This document shows, in pieces, positions 26,860 through 35,754 of a stretch of DNA of 64,000 bases. The stretch lies in contig CP058732.1 in assembly GCA_013414795.1 (NCBI GenBank), forward strand, positions 1,711,950 through 1,775,949, given 5' to 3'. The number at the start of each line of letters is the position of its first letter. The stretch's first letter is position 1. The DNA comes from Candidatus Kapaibacterium sp. Its GTDB lineage: Bacteria > Bacteroidota > Ignavibacteria > Kapaibacteriales > UBA2268. A program made the translations under genes and the position numbers. The notes under the pieces were generated by a model, which worked only from the letters and a program-made list of their open reading frames with translations, made no database searches and had not been told where the DNA came from.

Positions 26860-28002
26860 TCAAACTATTCCATTATGTTTAATGACGTCCCGAGCAATAA
26901 CTAATTTTTGAATTTCAGAAGTCCCTTCGAAAATCCTATTTATACGTGAATCACGATAGAATCGTTCAATGGGTAATTCCCTCGAATAGCCCATACCGCC
27001 GTGAATTTGCATAGCATGGTCGACACAAGTATCGAGAGCGTTTGAACTGACCAATTTCACAATTGCAGAATGGCGTGGGGTACATTCTCCCCTGTCATAA
27101 AGCCAAGCAGTACGATAGACAATACTTTCTACTTCATAAATCAAAGCAGCCATTTCAGCAAGCATAAACTGCACAGCCTGGAAATTCGCAATGGGTTCTC
27201 CAAACTGCTTGCGTTCTTTGGCAAAACGTGTGCTCATCTCCAAAAGTTCTTTGCAAGCACCAAGACAAGCAGCGCCAAGTCCCAAACGCCCAGCATCGAG
27301 GGTTTTCATTGCGGTAAGAAAGCCTTTGCCATCACGCCCAATCAAATGGTCTTTTGGAATTCGAACATTATCAAAAGTTAAAGAGGAAGTTTTGCTACCA
27401 CGAAGACCCATTTTCTTCTCGGGCGATCCTGGAGTAAAGCCTGGCGTTCCCTTTTCAACTACAAAAAGGGAAATACCCAAATTGGTACGCGCAAAAACAG
27501 AAAAAACATCTGCAAATGGTCCATTTGTTATCCATAGTTTTTGACCATTTAACACCCATTCGTTGCCGTCAAGATAGGCTCTTGTTTGAAGATTAAAAGC
27601 ATCGGAACCAGCATTGGGTTCTGTTAAGGCAAATGCAGCAATTTTTTCGCCGGAAGTTAATTGTGGAAGCCACTTTCTCTTTTGTTCCTCGCTCCCACCG
27701 ATATAAATTGCATTGGTTCCAATTGAAACGTGGGCTCCGACAAATGTAGCAGTGGAGAGACATCCACGTGCCATCTCCTCTTGAATAATACAATAGCCAA
27801 CTTCGCCAACACCACTTCCCCCATACTCCTCTGGGAATGGTGCACCAAGGATACCAAGTTCAGCAATTTTGCGAATAATGTGGTCTGGAATTTCTTCCTC
27901 TTCGTCAATTTTCGCTGCAATTGGCTTCAATTCATTGTTAACGAAATCGCGAACCATTTCGCGGAGCATATTTTGTTCTTCGGTGAAGGTAAAATCGAAC
28001 AT
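26860..28002 (-). CDS. Acyl-CoA dehydrogenase (short-chain type)
   Basis: 380 residues, FAD enzyme that forms the 2,3-double bond of acyl-CoA. Domains in order: N-terminal helical (1-115), beta (FALTEPNAGSDAF..., WITNGPFADVF), C-terminal helical with HGGMGYSRELPIERFYRD and the region of the catalytic base in IFEGTSEIQ. Closest in character to butyryl/short-chain dehydrogenases. Electron-transfer flavoprotein genes are not in view. It lies 17 bases after the FabL-like reductase gene. Confidence 0.93.
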   Translation of the reverse strand: MFDFTFTEEQNMLREMVRDFVNNELKPIAAKIDEEEEIPDHIIRKIAELGILGAPFPEEYGGSGVGEVGYCIIQEEMARGCLSTATFVGAHVSIGTNAIYIGGSEEQKRKWLPQLTSGEKIAAFALTEPNAGSDAFNLQTRAYLDGNEWVLNGQKLWITNGPFADVFSVFARTNLGISLFVVEKGTPGFTPGSPEKKMGLRGSKTSSLTFDNVRIPKDHLIGRDGKGFLTAMKTLDAGRLGLGAACLGACKELLEMSTRFAKERKQFGEPIANFQAVQFMLAEMAALIYEVESIVYRTAWLYDRGECTPRHSAIVKLVSSNALDTCVDHAMQIHGGMGYSRELPIERFYRDSRINRIFEGTSEIQKLVIARDVIKHNGIV

Positions 28003-28019
28003 ATTTCCCCTTTTATTTG

Positions 28020-28838
28020 TTATGCAGAGTGTTCAATGAAATTCAGAATGCTTTCCCCACCATCAACAGCAATCGTTTGACCATTAATCCAATAAAAGTT
28101 TTCGTCTGCCAACTTTGCAATAACCTTTGCCACATCCTCGGGTACTGTGTTTCGATTGAATGGATTATGTTCTCTTGCGTATTCCAGCATTCTTTGGAAC
28201 CCTGGTATTTTTTGTGCTGCTGGGGTGTCGGTCAGACCAGCCATAATAGCATTTGCAGTAACACGGTATGGGGCAAGTTCAACAGCAATTTGACGAATGT
28301 ATGCTTCCAATGCAGCCTTCGCAGCGGAGATAGCCCCATAGTTCATCATTGCCCGTTGCGAACCTATACTTGTCATTGCGAAAATCCGTGCATTCCGTCC
28401 AAGCAATTTTTCTTTAAACAAGTCTTGTACCCAATAGATTAGGCTATTCGCCATCACGTCCATTGTCATTTCAATTTGCTTTTTCGAAACCATTTCCTCG
28501 TGGTTTTCAGAAAAGAATTTCTTAATTGCTCCAAATGCCAAGGAATGCAAAAAAACACGCAGTTGTGGGTCTTCAAAGTTTTTAAAATCTTCTTTTATTG
28601 CTTGAATAATTTCTGCTCTCTTTTGGTCGTCGGCAGCGTTTGCATTGAAGAAACGAGCCCGAACACCGATATTTTGCAAATACCTACAAAATTCCTCTGC
28701 TTTCTCTTTGTTCGAACCAAAGTCTAAATGCACACCGTAAATATTATATCCTAACTTAGCAAGTTCGATTGCAGTGGCTTTGCCAAAACCACTTGAAACT
28801 CCTAATATTAAAGCATATTGATTGGTTGCATATTCCAT
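28020..28838 (-). CDS. SDR-family enoyl-ACP reductase-like protein (FabL/FabI type)
   Basis: About 272 residues from MEYATNQ. Rossmann dinucleotide motif LGVSSGFGKATA, VFLHSLAFGAIK (the FabI/FabL-like HS-A-F signature), catalytic Tyr-Lys in YGAISAAKAA, and a C-terminal GQTIAVDGGES. FabL is the likeliest match because of the GxxxGxG-type motif and the YxxxK spacing of classical SDRs; FabI proper uses YxxxxxxK. It would complete each elongation round of fatty-acid synthesis, or act on another enoyl thioester. A 3-oxoacyl reductase role is the main alternative. Confidence 0.78.
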   Translation of the reverse strand: MEYATNQYALILGVSSGFGKATAIELAKLGYNIYGVHLDFGSNKEKAEEFCRYLQNIGVRARFFNANAADDQKRAEIIQAIKEDFKNFEDPQLRVFLHSLAFGAIKKFFSENHEEMVSKKQIEMTMDVMANSLIYWVQDLFKEKLLGRNARIFAMTSIGSQRAMMNYGAISAAKAALEAYIRQIAVELAPYRVTANAIMAGLTDTPAAQKIPGFQRMLEYAREHNPFNRNTVPEDVAKVIAKLADENFYWINGQTIAVDGGESILNFIEHSA

Positions 28839-28954
28839 AAACTTTCTTTCGATTAACAAACAAAACAAATACTCAAATACTTAATCAGATAATTTTGTTC
28901 TTAATAAAAAATAAATAAAACTCTCCTTTGCGAGAAGGATAAATTTGATTCATA

Positions 28955-31132
28955 TCAAAAATCGCGGTAAAACTTTGCCCGATAGTCTTTGATTTTTGCG
29001 TTTTCTTTAATCTTGTTGAACCACATCATATAAGCACTTTGCCGCCAATTTGCCATAATCGATTGCATTGTTTTGCGGGTTTCGTTTTTAATTGATACTT
29101 CATCTGGCATAACTTTACGAAATACTTCAATAATGTAATAACCTCTCTCGCCACGGAAAGGCTCACTTATAGAATTTAAAGGCAGTTGGAAAACCTTTGA
29201 AGTGAATGCCCAATCTTGCCCAACCCCAGGAATGAAACCATTATTTTTTATGTCTAACCATTCAAGCACATTCAACGTTGTATCATTCTGTTTTGCAATC
29301 GCCAAAGTTCCGTAATTCTTTACTTTCGCATAAATTTCTTTTGCCTTTTTTTCTAGAATGTCGAGCTTTTTCCTCTTCATTAAGGTAAATTTTATTCTTT
29401 CGCGTAGATCTTCAAGAGGAACGTATCCACCTTTTCTTTCATCAACAATTTGAGCAACAATTATTCCCTGATTTTTTAACTCAAATGGTTCTAAAACATC
29501 CCCGACCTTACCTTCGAACGCCAATGCTGATAAATAATTCGAACCCAGAACTGGTTTATTTCTTTCAAAGAAGTCAGTTGTTCGAACAGTTACTTCTAAT
29601 TCTTTGGCAGCAGAATCGAACGGAATCCCCTTTTCAACTTTCTCTTTTAGAAGTCTGGCATTTCTATTAATTATTCTCTCGGTATTACGCGAAACCTGTG
29701 GAACAAATTTAATGTAACTATATTTAAACTCTTCGGACTTTTTATCCTGCACCCAAATAATATGGTAACCAAATTGCGATTCAATAGGACCAACAATATC
29801 CCCCACTTTTGCAGAAAAACAGGCGTCCTCGAATGGCTTGACCATCATCCCTTTGCCAAAATATCCCAAGTCCCCACCGTTAATTGCAGAACCTTTATCT
29901 TGTGAATACTTTCTTGCAAGAGAGGCGAAATCCTCGCCAGCCTTTGCTTTCTTTAAAATATCTTTTGCAACAGTGAGAGCCGAATCTTTATTGTTGCCAA
30001 ACTCAATTAAAATATGGCTTGCTTTGACAACTTCGTTTTCGCCTTTTCGAGTTTCTTCCAGTCGAATAAAATAGGTTCCGTCGTTGGTTTGAATTGGTCC
30101 AACAACTTGACCAACTGGAATACTTGTAATATAGGGTGCTAATTGTGTAGGCAAGTCCTTTGCAAGTTTAAAATCGGAAATTTCACCATTAAATTCAGTG
30201 AATTTCCTCTGGAAAAGTTTTGAGCGTTCTTCGATATCGGTCAATCTATTAAGTTCTTCGTAAAACTTATTGATATTTTTCTGAACTTGCATTGAATCTT
30301 GATGGGAAGGAACAATTTTAAAGATGGCATACTTCAATTTTCTCCGAGGCTTGTCTGGGAAAAATTGTTTATTTTCGTCATAATACTTTTTTATTTCATC
30401 TTCCGATACCTTAACTTTGTCATCGGGTACATCTTTGACATCAAGGAAAATAACCCTTGCATCTGCAACGGAATTTTCATAGATGTACTTTTCTGTAGCA
30501 TAGGAAGGGGAAACAAAAGAACCAGCGATAGCAACAAATGTTCTTACACCATTCATCAATTTTTCTTTGCGTAGAAATTTCTCGATGTTGATTAAATCTT
30601 TTTTAAATTGTTCAACAATTCGACGCTTTTCTTCTTGTGGAACTGTATTTGGAAGCCGACGATAAATAATATCTGGATTGGTTATAATTTCCAAATAAGT
30701 TTGTCGTTGGAAATTACCAGCAGAATCTGTAAAAGGTTTTCTTAAATAGTCGGGTGGGTTATCTAAAAGAACATCAAGAATTTCATCGTCAGTTACTTTT
30801 ATTCCAATTTTCTCGGCTTCTTGCTCAAGTAAAGTTTCTTCAAGAATCTCTGTCCAAATAGACTTTCGCATTTGGTTCTCATCAATTTCTAAAGATTGTT
30901 CGGGGTTTTGCGACCTTTGTTGTTCAATTCTTTCGCGAACTTGCTCTTCAAAATCCTTATACAATACCTTCTTCCCATTAATAACAGCCAGTTCAGCAGT
31001 ACGATAATCTCGCCCTTGGTTGACAAGATTTCCAATGTCAGCATCAGATGCAACCATAAAAGCAACAAAGATAATAGCAAAAGCAGCCAATGCATACGGA
31101 GATATTCTTCTTATTCGTTCAAATGTTCCCAT
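28955..31132 (-). CDS. Periplasmic peptidyl-prolyl isomerase, PpiD/SurA type
   Basis: 725 residues, membrane-anchored chaperone for envelope proteins. One N-terminal transmembrane helix (about 13-29, SPYALAAFAIIFVAFMV), a SurA_N-like chaperone region (about 45-240), a parvulin rotamase domain (about 370-470: VKASHILIEFGNNKDSA..., KYSQDKGSAINGGDLGYFGKGMMVKPFEDACFS, FGYHIIWV), then further chaperone and partial parvulin sequence. It would help fold barrel proteins such as those in this window. Its own Bacteroidota promoter is visible upstream. Convergent features and no cotranscribed neighbour. Confidence 0.9.
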   Translation of the reverse strand: MGTFERIRRISPYALAAFAIIFVAFMVASDADIGNLVNQGRDYRTAELAVINGKKVLYKDFEEQVRERIEQQRSQNPEQSLEIDENQMRKSIWTEILEETLLEQEAEKIGIKVTDDEILDVLLDNPPDYLRKPFTDSAGNFQRQTYLEIITNPDIIYRRLPNTVPQEEKRRIVEQFKKDLINIEKFLRKEKLMNGVRTFVAIAGSFVSPSYATEKYIYENSVADARVIFLDVKDVPDDKVKVSEDEIKKYYDENKQFFPDKPRRKLKYAIFKIVPSHQDSMQVQKNINKFYEELNRLTDIEERSKLFQRKFTEFNGEISDFKLAKDLPTQLAPYITSIPVGQVVGPIQTNDGTYFIRLEETRKGENEVVKASHILIEFGNNKDSALTVAKDILKKAKAGEDFASLARKYSQDKGSAINGGDLGYFGKGMMVKPFEDACFSAKVGDIVGPIESQFGYHIIWVQDKKSEEFKYSYIKFVPQVSRNTERIINRNARLLKEKVEKGIPFDSAAKELEVTVRTTDFFERNKPVLGSNYLSALAFEGKVGDVLEPFELKNQGIIVAQIVDERKGGYVPLEDLRERIKFTLMKRKKLDILEKKAKEIYAKVKNYGTLAIAKQNDTTLNVLEWLDIKNNGFIPGVGQDWAFTSKVFQLPLNSISEPFRGERGYYIIEVFRKVMPDEVSIKNETRKTMQSIMANWRQSAYMMWFNKIKENAKIKDYRAKFYRDF

Positions 31133-31165
31133 TTGCTAAATCCATTTGTGAAATAAACAAGAATT

Positions 31166-31197
31166 CAAAATTATCAAAAACTTGTCTTATTTCCAAA
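31166..31197 (-). promoter_or_regulatory. Promoter of the PpiD/SurA-type foldase gene
   Basis: TTTG (31197-31194), 20 bases, then TAATTTTG (31173-31166), 33 bases before the ATG. It has the same architecture and spacing as the tRNA-Ser promoter. Confidence 0.72.
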
Positions 31198-31287
31198 AAG
31201 TATTATGTTTAAGCAAATATCTAATATCGGTTAAGACAACTTATAAGGATAGCCAAAAAACTTAACTTAAAATCAAAGAGGTAATAA

Positions 31288-32172
31288 TTATAACCTTTTT
31301 ACAAAGCAACCTCTTTTTTTCAGAATTTCCAAAATCCCTTGCTTTCCAAAAAGATGGGCTGAACCAACAATCACAAAATGGCATTGATTGGAAGCAATAA
31401 ATTCTTCAATTTTACTTGCCATTTTCAAATTTCTTTCGTCATTCAACTTTCGATAAAAAGTTATTTCCAAACTGTCTTTTCCTTCGCTTGGGGTAATTTC
31501 ATCAAGAATTTTCAATTCATCTCCTTTCATCCAAGCATTATATAAGTCATCTATTTGCGAAGTGTTCTCGCGCTGGTGAAACAGGAAGTATTCTAAAAAG
31601 TACAAGGAATCAAGTTCATACAAACTTTTAAAGACGTCGAGTTGTTCTTTAAATGACTCAAGTTCAAGGATATTCTGTGTTGAATCAAGTTTTTTTAAAA
31701 AGTAAAACTCTATTCCGTCGGTATACTCTTCGGAATTTTTCTTCAAATCCAAATTTAAAACCAGCAAAGTTGCCATCCAAGGTTGCAACATGTTGTAAAA
31801 AAATTTTGGAAACCCATTGGCTTGGAAAGTACTATCCAATATTTTGAAATACTTGGAAGGTATTGCTTTCTCCAGTGTCATCGTATCTTTAAAAACTCCA
31901 TACGACATTATTTCAAAAGGGTTAATTTTCGAAATATTTATCTCAAAAACTATATTCTTGCAATTCTTAAAGGTAAACTCTACAATTGAATCAAGAGGAT
32001 AGGCATCCTCCTTGGCTATGTGTATTGAACCAAGGAGATAAACCTTCGCACCATTTTTTGAAACTTCATAGAAAAAGCCTTTTGCAAAAACTTGCTTGGT
32101 TCCGCAAAGGAAAACAATTGCCCACAAAAGAATAAAAACAAAGTTTTTAATGTATTTATTCACTTTATCCAT
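31288..32172 (-). CDS. TraB/GumN-family protein
   Basis: 294 residues with a signal-like N-terminus (IKNFVFILLWAIVFLCG... VFA). The family core begins VYLLGSIHIAKEDAYPLD, has a conserved FEINIS strand, and ends with the second histidine motif VIVGSAHLFGKQGILEILKKRG. The two GxxH motifs relate it to Tiki-type metallopeptidases, so a secreted peptidase role is possible but unproven. It diverges from the solute-binding protein gene with only 30 bases between the start codons. Confidence 0.85.
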   Translation of the reverse strand: MDKVNKYIKNFVFILLWAIVFLCGTKQVFAKGFFYEVSKNGAKVYLLGSIHIAKEDAYPLDSIVEFTFKNCKNIVFEINISKINPFEIMSYGVFKDTMTLEKAIPSKYFKILDSTFQANGFPKFFYNMLQPWMATLLVLNLDLKKNSEEYTDGIEFYFLKKLDSTQNILELESFKEQLDVFKSLYELDSLYFLEYFLFHQRENTSQIDDLYNAWMKGDELKILDEITPSEGKDSLEITFYRKLNDERNLKMASKIEEFIASNQCHFVIVGSAHLFGKQGILEILKKRGCFVKRL

Positions 32173-32204
32173 ATTTTTGCAGATTTAACAAATAACAAAA
32201 ATAT
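32171..32204. promoter_or_regulatory. Mirrored divergent promoter pair
   Basis: A perfect inverted repeat ATATTTTTG - 16 bases - CAAAAATAT. Each arm holds a TATTTTTG -7 box (TAnnTTTG type), one on each strand (plus 32172-32179, minus 32203-32196), and the repeat ends overlap both start codons. Expected transcription starts about seven bases downstream of each box would make the two transcripts overlap at their 5' ends. Confidence 0.55.
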
Positions 32205-33417
32205 GAAAAAAGTAACTGCATTCTTTTTACTGTTGGTTTTTGGTCTTCTTGGATGCAAGAAAGAAGAACGAGAAATTAAGTTTTGGCATTTTTGGAGCGA
32301 ACCAAATCAAGCAAGAGTTGTAAGAGAAATCATTCAGGAATTCGAAAAAATTAACAATTGCAAAATTGACGTCTCCGAACTTTCCTGGAACGATGGTAAA
32401 ATCAAATTGATACTTGCGTTCAATTCAAAAACTGCACCCGATGTTCTGGAACTTGGTTCGGATTGGGTTGCACAATTTTCATCTTCTGAAGTTCTCGACA
32501 CTCTTTCCACACAAGATTTTAAGTTTGATAAATTCTATGATTATTCACTACAACCTGGAAAATACAAAGGAAAATTCTACGCAATACCCTGGATATTAGG
32601 AACAAGAGTTCTTTTTTGCAATTTAGACTTAATGAAAAAAAGCGGAATCCAGCAACCACCCAAAACTCTTGATGAACTTCTCGAATATTCAAGACGAATT
32701 AACGACAGTGGTTTTGCTTATGGTTTCGGGGCAAATGGTTCCGACCCACACAGATTGTATAAAAAAATTCTCCCCTTGATTTGGACCTTTGGTGGCGATA
32801 TTTCAGATACAAACGGAAATATTAATATTAATAACTTTATAACCGCAAAAGCCTTCGATTATTATTTCAATCTTTCGAGGGCTGGTATCATCGAAACCCA
32901 AAAGCAAATCGATTTGTTATTTGTACAAGGCAAAGTTGCATTTTGCATTTCTGGCGAATGGTTGCTCGATTTGATTACCAAATCGAGCAACGACTTAAAT
33001 TTTACAACTTCATTAATGCCTGGGTTAGGCACTTCCGCGGGTTTTTCTTTTGCTGGTGGTGAGTATCTTGCAATTAATTCTAAATCGAAAAACAAGGAAT
33101 TGGCGAAAAAACTTATTAAGTTCTTACTTTCAGAAAAAAATTTGCTCAAACTTTGTCGGGAAATTCCTGGAGCGGGTTTTCCCGCAGATACAAATATTTT
33201 AAAGCATCCATCATTAATTTCAAATCCCAATAAACACATATTTTTAGAGCAGTTAAAATACTCCAAGATGACACCAGTGCATCCAAGATGGATTGAAATA
33301 GAACCAATCTTGGAAAATGCTCTTGTTGAAGTATTGATGCAAAAGAAAGGCGTTTACCAAGCATTAAAAGATGCTCAAAAAGAAATAGACCTTTACAATT
33401 TTAATATAACATTTTAG
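32203..33417 (+). CDS. Sugar-type ABC transporter solute-binding lipoprotein
   Basis: About 404 residues from MKKVTAFF; an earlier in-frame Met lies inside the divergent gene. The lipobox GLLGC puts the anchor at Cys18. It is a family 1 extracellular solute-binding protein: IKFWHFWSEPNQARVV at the mature N-terminus, DVLELGSDWVAQF, YAIPWILGTRVLFCN, GKVAFCISGEWLLD, and FAGGEYLAINSKS near the C-terminus. It delivers oligosaccharide or polyol to a CUT1 importer. No permease or ATPase adjoins; the only CUT1 permease in view is at 8253-9083. Confidence 0.88.
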   Translation: MKKVTAFFLLLVFGLLGCKKEEREIKFWHFWSEPNQARVVREIIQEFEKINNCKIDVSELSWNDGKIKLILAFNSKTAPDVLELGSDWVAQFSSSEVLDTLSTQDFKFDKFYDYSLQPGKYKGKFYAIPWILGTRVLFCNLDLMKKSGIQQPPKTLDELLEYSRRINDSGFAYGFGANGSDPHRLYKKILPLIWTFGGDISDTNGNININNFITAKAFDYYFNLSRAGIIETQKQIDLLFVQGKVAFCISGEWLLDLITKSSNDLNFTTSLMPGLGTSAGFSFAGGEYLAINSKSKNKELAKKLIKFLLSEKNLLKLCREIPGAGFPADTNILKHPSLISNPNKHIFLEQLKYSKMTPVHPRWIEIEPILENALVEVLMQKKGVYQALKDAQKEIDLYNFNITF

Positions 33418-33511
33418 CAACAGAAACTACACAAATTCGTTACTTAATATAATAAACAAGTTAGTTTTTATTATTTTTGTTTTTAGTTTTTTCTAAATTG
33501 TTTGTGGGTTT

Positions 33512-33754
33512 ATGTTTGATATGTTGTTAAGCGAAGCAAATAATGACCAAATTGTAAAAATTGTCTCTATTGAGGCTGGTAAAGGTGCAAAACAAAGACT
33601 ATACGCTCTTGGTATTCATCCAGACGATATTGTTCAAGTAGTTTCGAAATCAAATTTTGGACCAATTTTGGTAAAAATTTTATCGAAAGACAATGCAAGA
33701 ATTGCAATCGGGCGTGGTATTGCCCAAAAAATTAAAGTCGAAAACATCAACTAA
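33512..33754 (+). CDS. feoA: Ferrous iron transport accessory protein FeoA
   Basis: 80 residues, an SH3-like FeoA domain: EAGKGAKQRLYALGIHPDDIVQVVSKSNFGPILVKI... IAIGRGIAQKIKV. It supports FeoB activity at the cytoplasmic face. A TATTTTTG -7-like box lies at 33472-33479. Its end overlaps feoB by 62 bases if feoB starts at its first ATG. Confidence 0.92.
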   Translation: MFDMLLSEANNDQIVKIVSIEAGKGAKQRLYALGIHPDDIVQVVSKSNFGPILVKILSKDNARIAIGRGIAQKIKVENIN

Positions 33755-35666
33755 AACCATTGCCCTGGTTGGACAACCAAATTCTGGCAAAAGCACTTTG
33801 TTTAATGCATTGTCTGATGTAAAGGTATCGACAGCAAACTTTGCGGGCACTACAGTAGAATATAAAGAAACGACTATAGACATTTTTGGCAATGATGTTA
33901 AAATAATAGATTTACCTGGGATATATTCTTTAAATCCTACGGAACCTGCGGAATTTGTAACTCTGGAATTTCTTTTAAATAATAAAATTGACTTATTGGT
34001 TAACGTTATTGATTCAACCTTTGCAACACGAAGTTTCGAGTTAACCGTTGAACTTTCTGAACTTGGAATTCCTATGGTTATTGCATTAAATATGAGCGAC
34101 GAAGCCAATAGAAAAGGAATTTCAATTGACACCCAAAAACTCACTGAAATTTTGAATATCCCCGCTGTAAAAATTTCAGCTCTCTATCGTAAGGGAATCT
34201 ACGAACTGTTGCAATCAATTGAAGAACAAATATTTTTCGAGCCAAGAAAGCCAAAACAATTGAATTTTACATTCCACATTGAAAGATTGTTGCAAGAAAT
34301 ATCAGACAGTTTCGAAGTTAAAACAAATACTCAAGTTAACAAACGCTTTTACGCAATTAAAATACTTGAAAATTTCAACATAGTTAACCATTTGGTAAAA
34401 GTTTTAGACGATACAAAGATAAAATCTGCCTGCGAGCAAATCATTCATCAACATCAAACCTCGATTTTTGAAGCCTTCGCCTACGAACGACACCATTATA
34501 GTATGGAGATTTCCCATAAAGTTATTAGTTATTCCTCAACAACCAAACTGAATTTTACTGAAAAACTCGATTTGTTATTTTTGAAACCGTTAACAGGGTA
34601 TTTTTTTGCAACTTTATTTTTTGCTTTATACTTTTTCCTAATCTTCATCGTGGGGGGTTGGTTAAGTGAAATTTTCGAATCACCTTTAAATAATCTTTCA
34701 GAGGAAATCAGTAAGATCCAAAGTTCAACTCTTTTCGGTTGGTTTGTAATTGATGGTATATTTCAAGGAATATCAGGAGCAATTGGCATTGTACTACCCT
34801 ACTTTTTACCCTTGCTATTTTTAACTGCAATATTGGAAGAAACTGGTTATATGTCCAGAATTGCCTATTTGATGGATGCCATATTCCATAGGATTGGTTT
34901 GCACGGGAAATCGGTTGCTTCTTTCGTAATGGGGTTTGGTTGCACAGTGCCAGCAGTTTATGCAACAAGAATTATTGAAAGCAGACGAGACCGTCTTCTT
35001 GCCTCGGTTTTGATTAATTTCATCCCTTGTTCTGCAAGACTTACAGTAATTTTTGCATTAACAACCGCACTTACGGGACCAATTTGGGCAGTTGTGATTT
35101 TTGCATATGTACTTGTAGCCATTGCTGTTACAGCGAAGTTGCTTTCTTTATTCCTTCCGAAACCTATCGGTCTAATTATGGAAATTCCCCCGCTCAGAAT
35201 TCCTTCCATCAGCATTATTTTCAAAAAAACTTATTACAAAATATTAGAATTCTTCAAGGTTGCCTTTCCGTTTTTAATATTAGGTAGCCTTGTACTTTCA
35301 ATTTTGGATTATTTTCACATTACTCAAATAATCAACAACATATTTCAGCCGTTTATCCACAACGTTCTGGGATTACCAAAAGAATTAGGCTCGCCATTAG
35401 TCTTTGGTTTTCTACGCAAAGAATTGGCCGTGTTTATGACTGCCCAATCTTTTGGTGTAAGCAATCTAAGTGATATTCCATTAACAATACCTCAAGTTGT
35501 TACTTTTCTTATATTTATTGTTTTCTATTTACCTTGCGTTTCGACAACTGCTGTATTTTGGAAAGAATTTGGTTGGAAGCATCTTTTGGTTACCATTGCT
35601 CTTGGTTTGACGCTTTCAACTATCTCCGCTGTCTTATTTAGGTTTGCTTTAACACCATTTTTCTAA
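33693..35666 (+). CDS. feoB: Ferrous iron transport protein B
   Basis: 657-residue inner-membrane Fe(II) transporter. N-terminal G domain with G1 GQPNSGKS (about 28), G2 TTVEY, G3 DLPGIYS and G4 NMSD; then the GDI-like helical region and the membrane part with two gate repeats, including GFGCTVPAVYATR and YLPCVSTTAVFWKE, whose cysteines line the pore in homologues. The start is uncertain: ATG at 33693 lies inside feoA, and TTG/GTG codons at 33702-33720 are alternatives; only some 20 residues precede the G1 motif in any case. Likely iron-repressed through the DtxR-family gene downstream. Confidence 0.93.
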   Translation: MQELQSGVVLPKKLKSKTSTKTIALVGQPNSGKSTLFNALSDVKVSTANFAGTTVEYKETTIDIFGNDVKIIDLPGIYSLNPTEPAEFVTLEFLLNNKIDLLVNVIDSTFATRSFELTVELSELGIPMVIALNMSDEANRKGISIDTQKLTEILNIPAVKISALYRKGIYELLQSIEEQIFFEPRKPKQLNFTFHIERLLQEISDSFEVKTNTQVNKRFYAIKILENFNIVNHLVKVLDDTKIKSACEQIIHQHQTSIFEAFAYERHHYSMEISHKVISYSSTTKLNFTEKLDLLFLKPLTGYFFATLFFALYFFLIFIVGGWLSEIFESPLNNLSEEISKIQSSTLFGWFVIDGIFQGISGAIGIVLPYFLPLLFLTAILEETGYMSRIAYLMDAIFHRIGLHGKSVASFVMGFGCTVPAVYATRIIESRRDRLLASVLINFIPCSARLTVIFALTTALTGPIWAVVIFAYVLVAIAVTAKLLSLFLPKPIGLIMEIPPLRIPSISIIFKKTYYKILEFFKVAFPFLILGSLVLSILDYFHITQIINNIFQPFIHNVLGLPKELGSPLVFGFLRKELAVFMTAQSFGVSNLSDIPLTIPQVVTFLIFIVFYLPCVSTTAVFWKEFGWKHLLVTIALGLTLSTISAVLFRFALTPFF

Positions 35667-35710
35667 ACACAAAAAAATTTTTTATACTTTTTCTGTAAAA
35701 TTTTTTAATT

Positions 35711-35725
35711 TTCGATTTTATCGAA
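35711..35725 (+). terminator. Weak hairpin between feoB and the DtxR-family gene
   Basis: A 6-bp perfect palindromic stem TTCGAT / ATCGAA with a 3-base loop followed by T-rich sequence. It could end the feoAB transcript, or be an operator for the regulator 30 bases downstream. It does not match the canonical DtxR or MntR box. Confidence 0.35.
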
Positions 35726-35754
35726 TTTTTATTATTAAATTTTAGGAAAATAAT

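Noticed and set aside
32092-32202. Longer start for the solute-binding protein
   Set aside because: It lies within the divergent gene; the lipoprotein signal begins at 32203.
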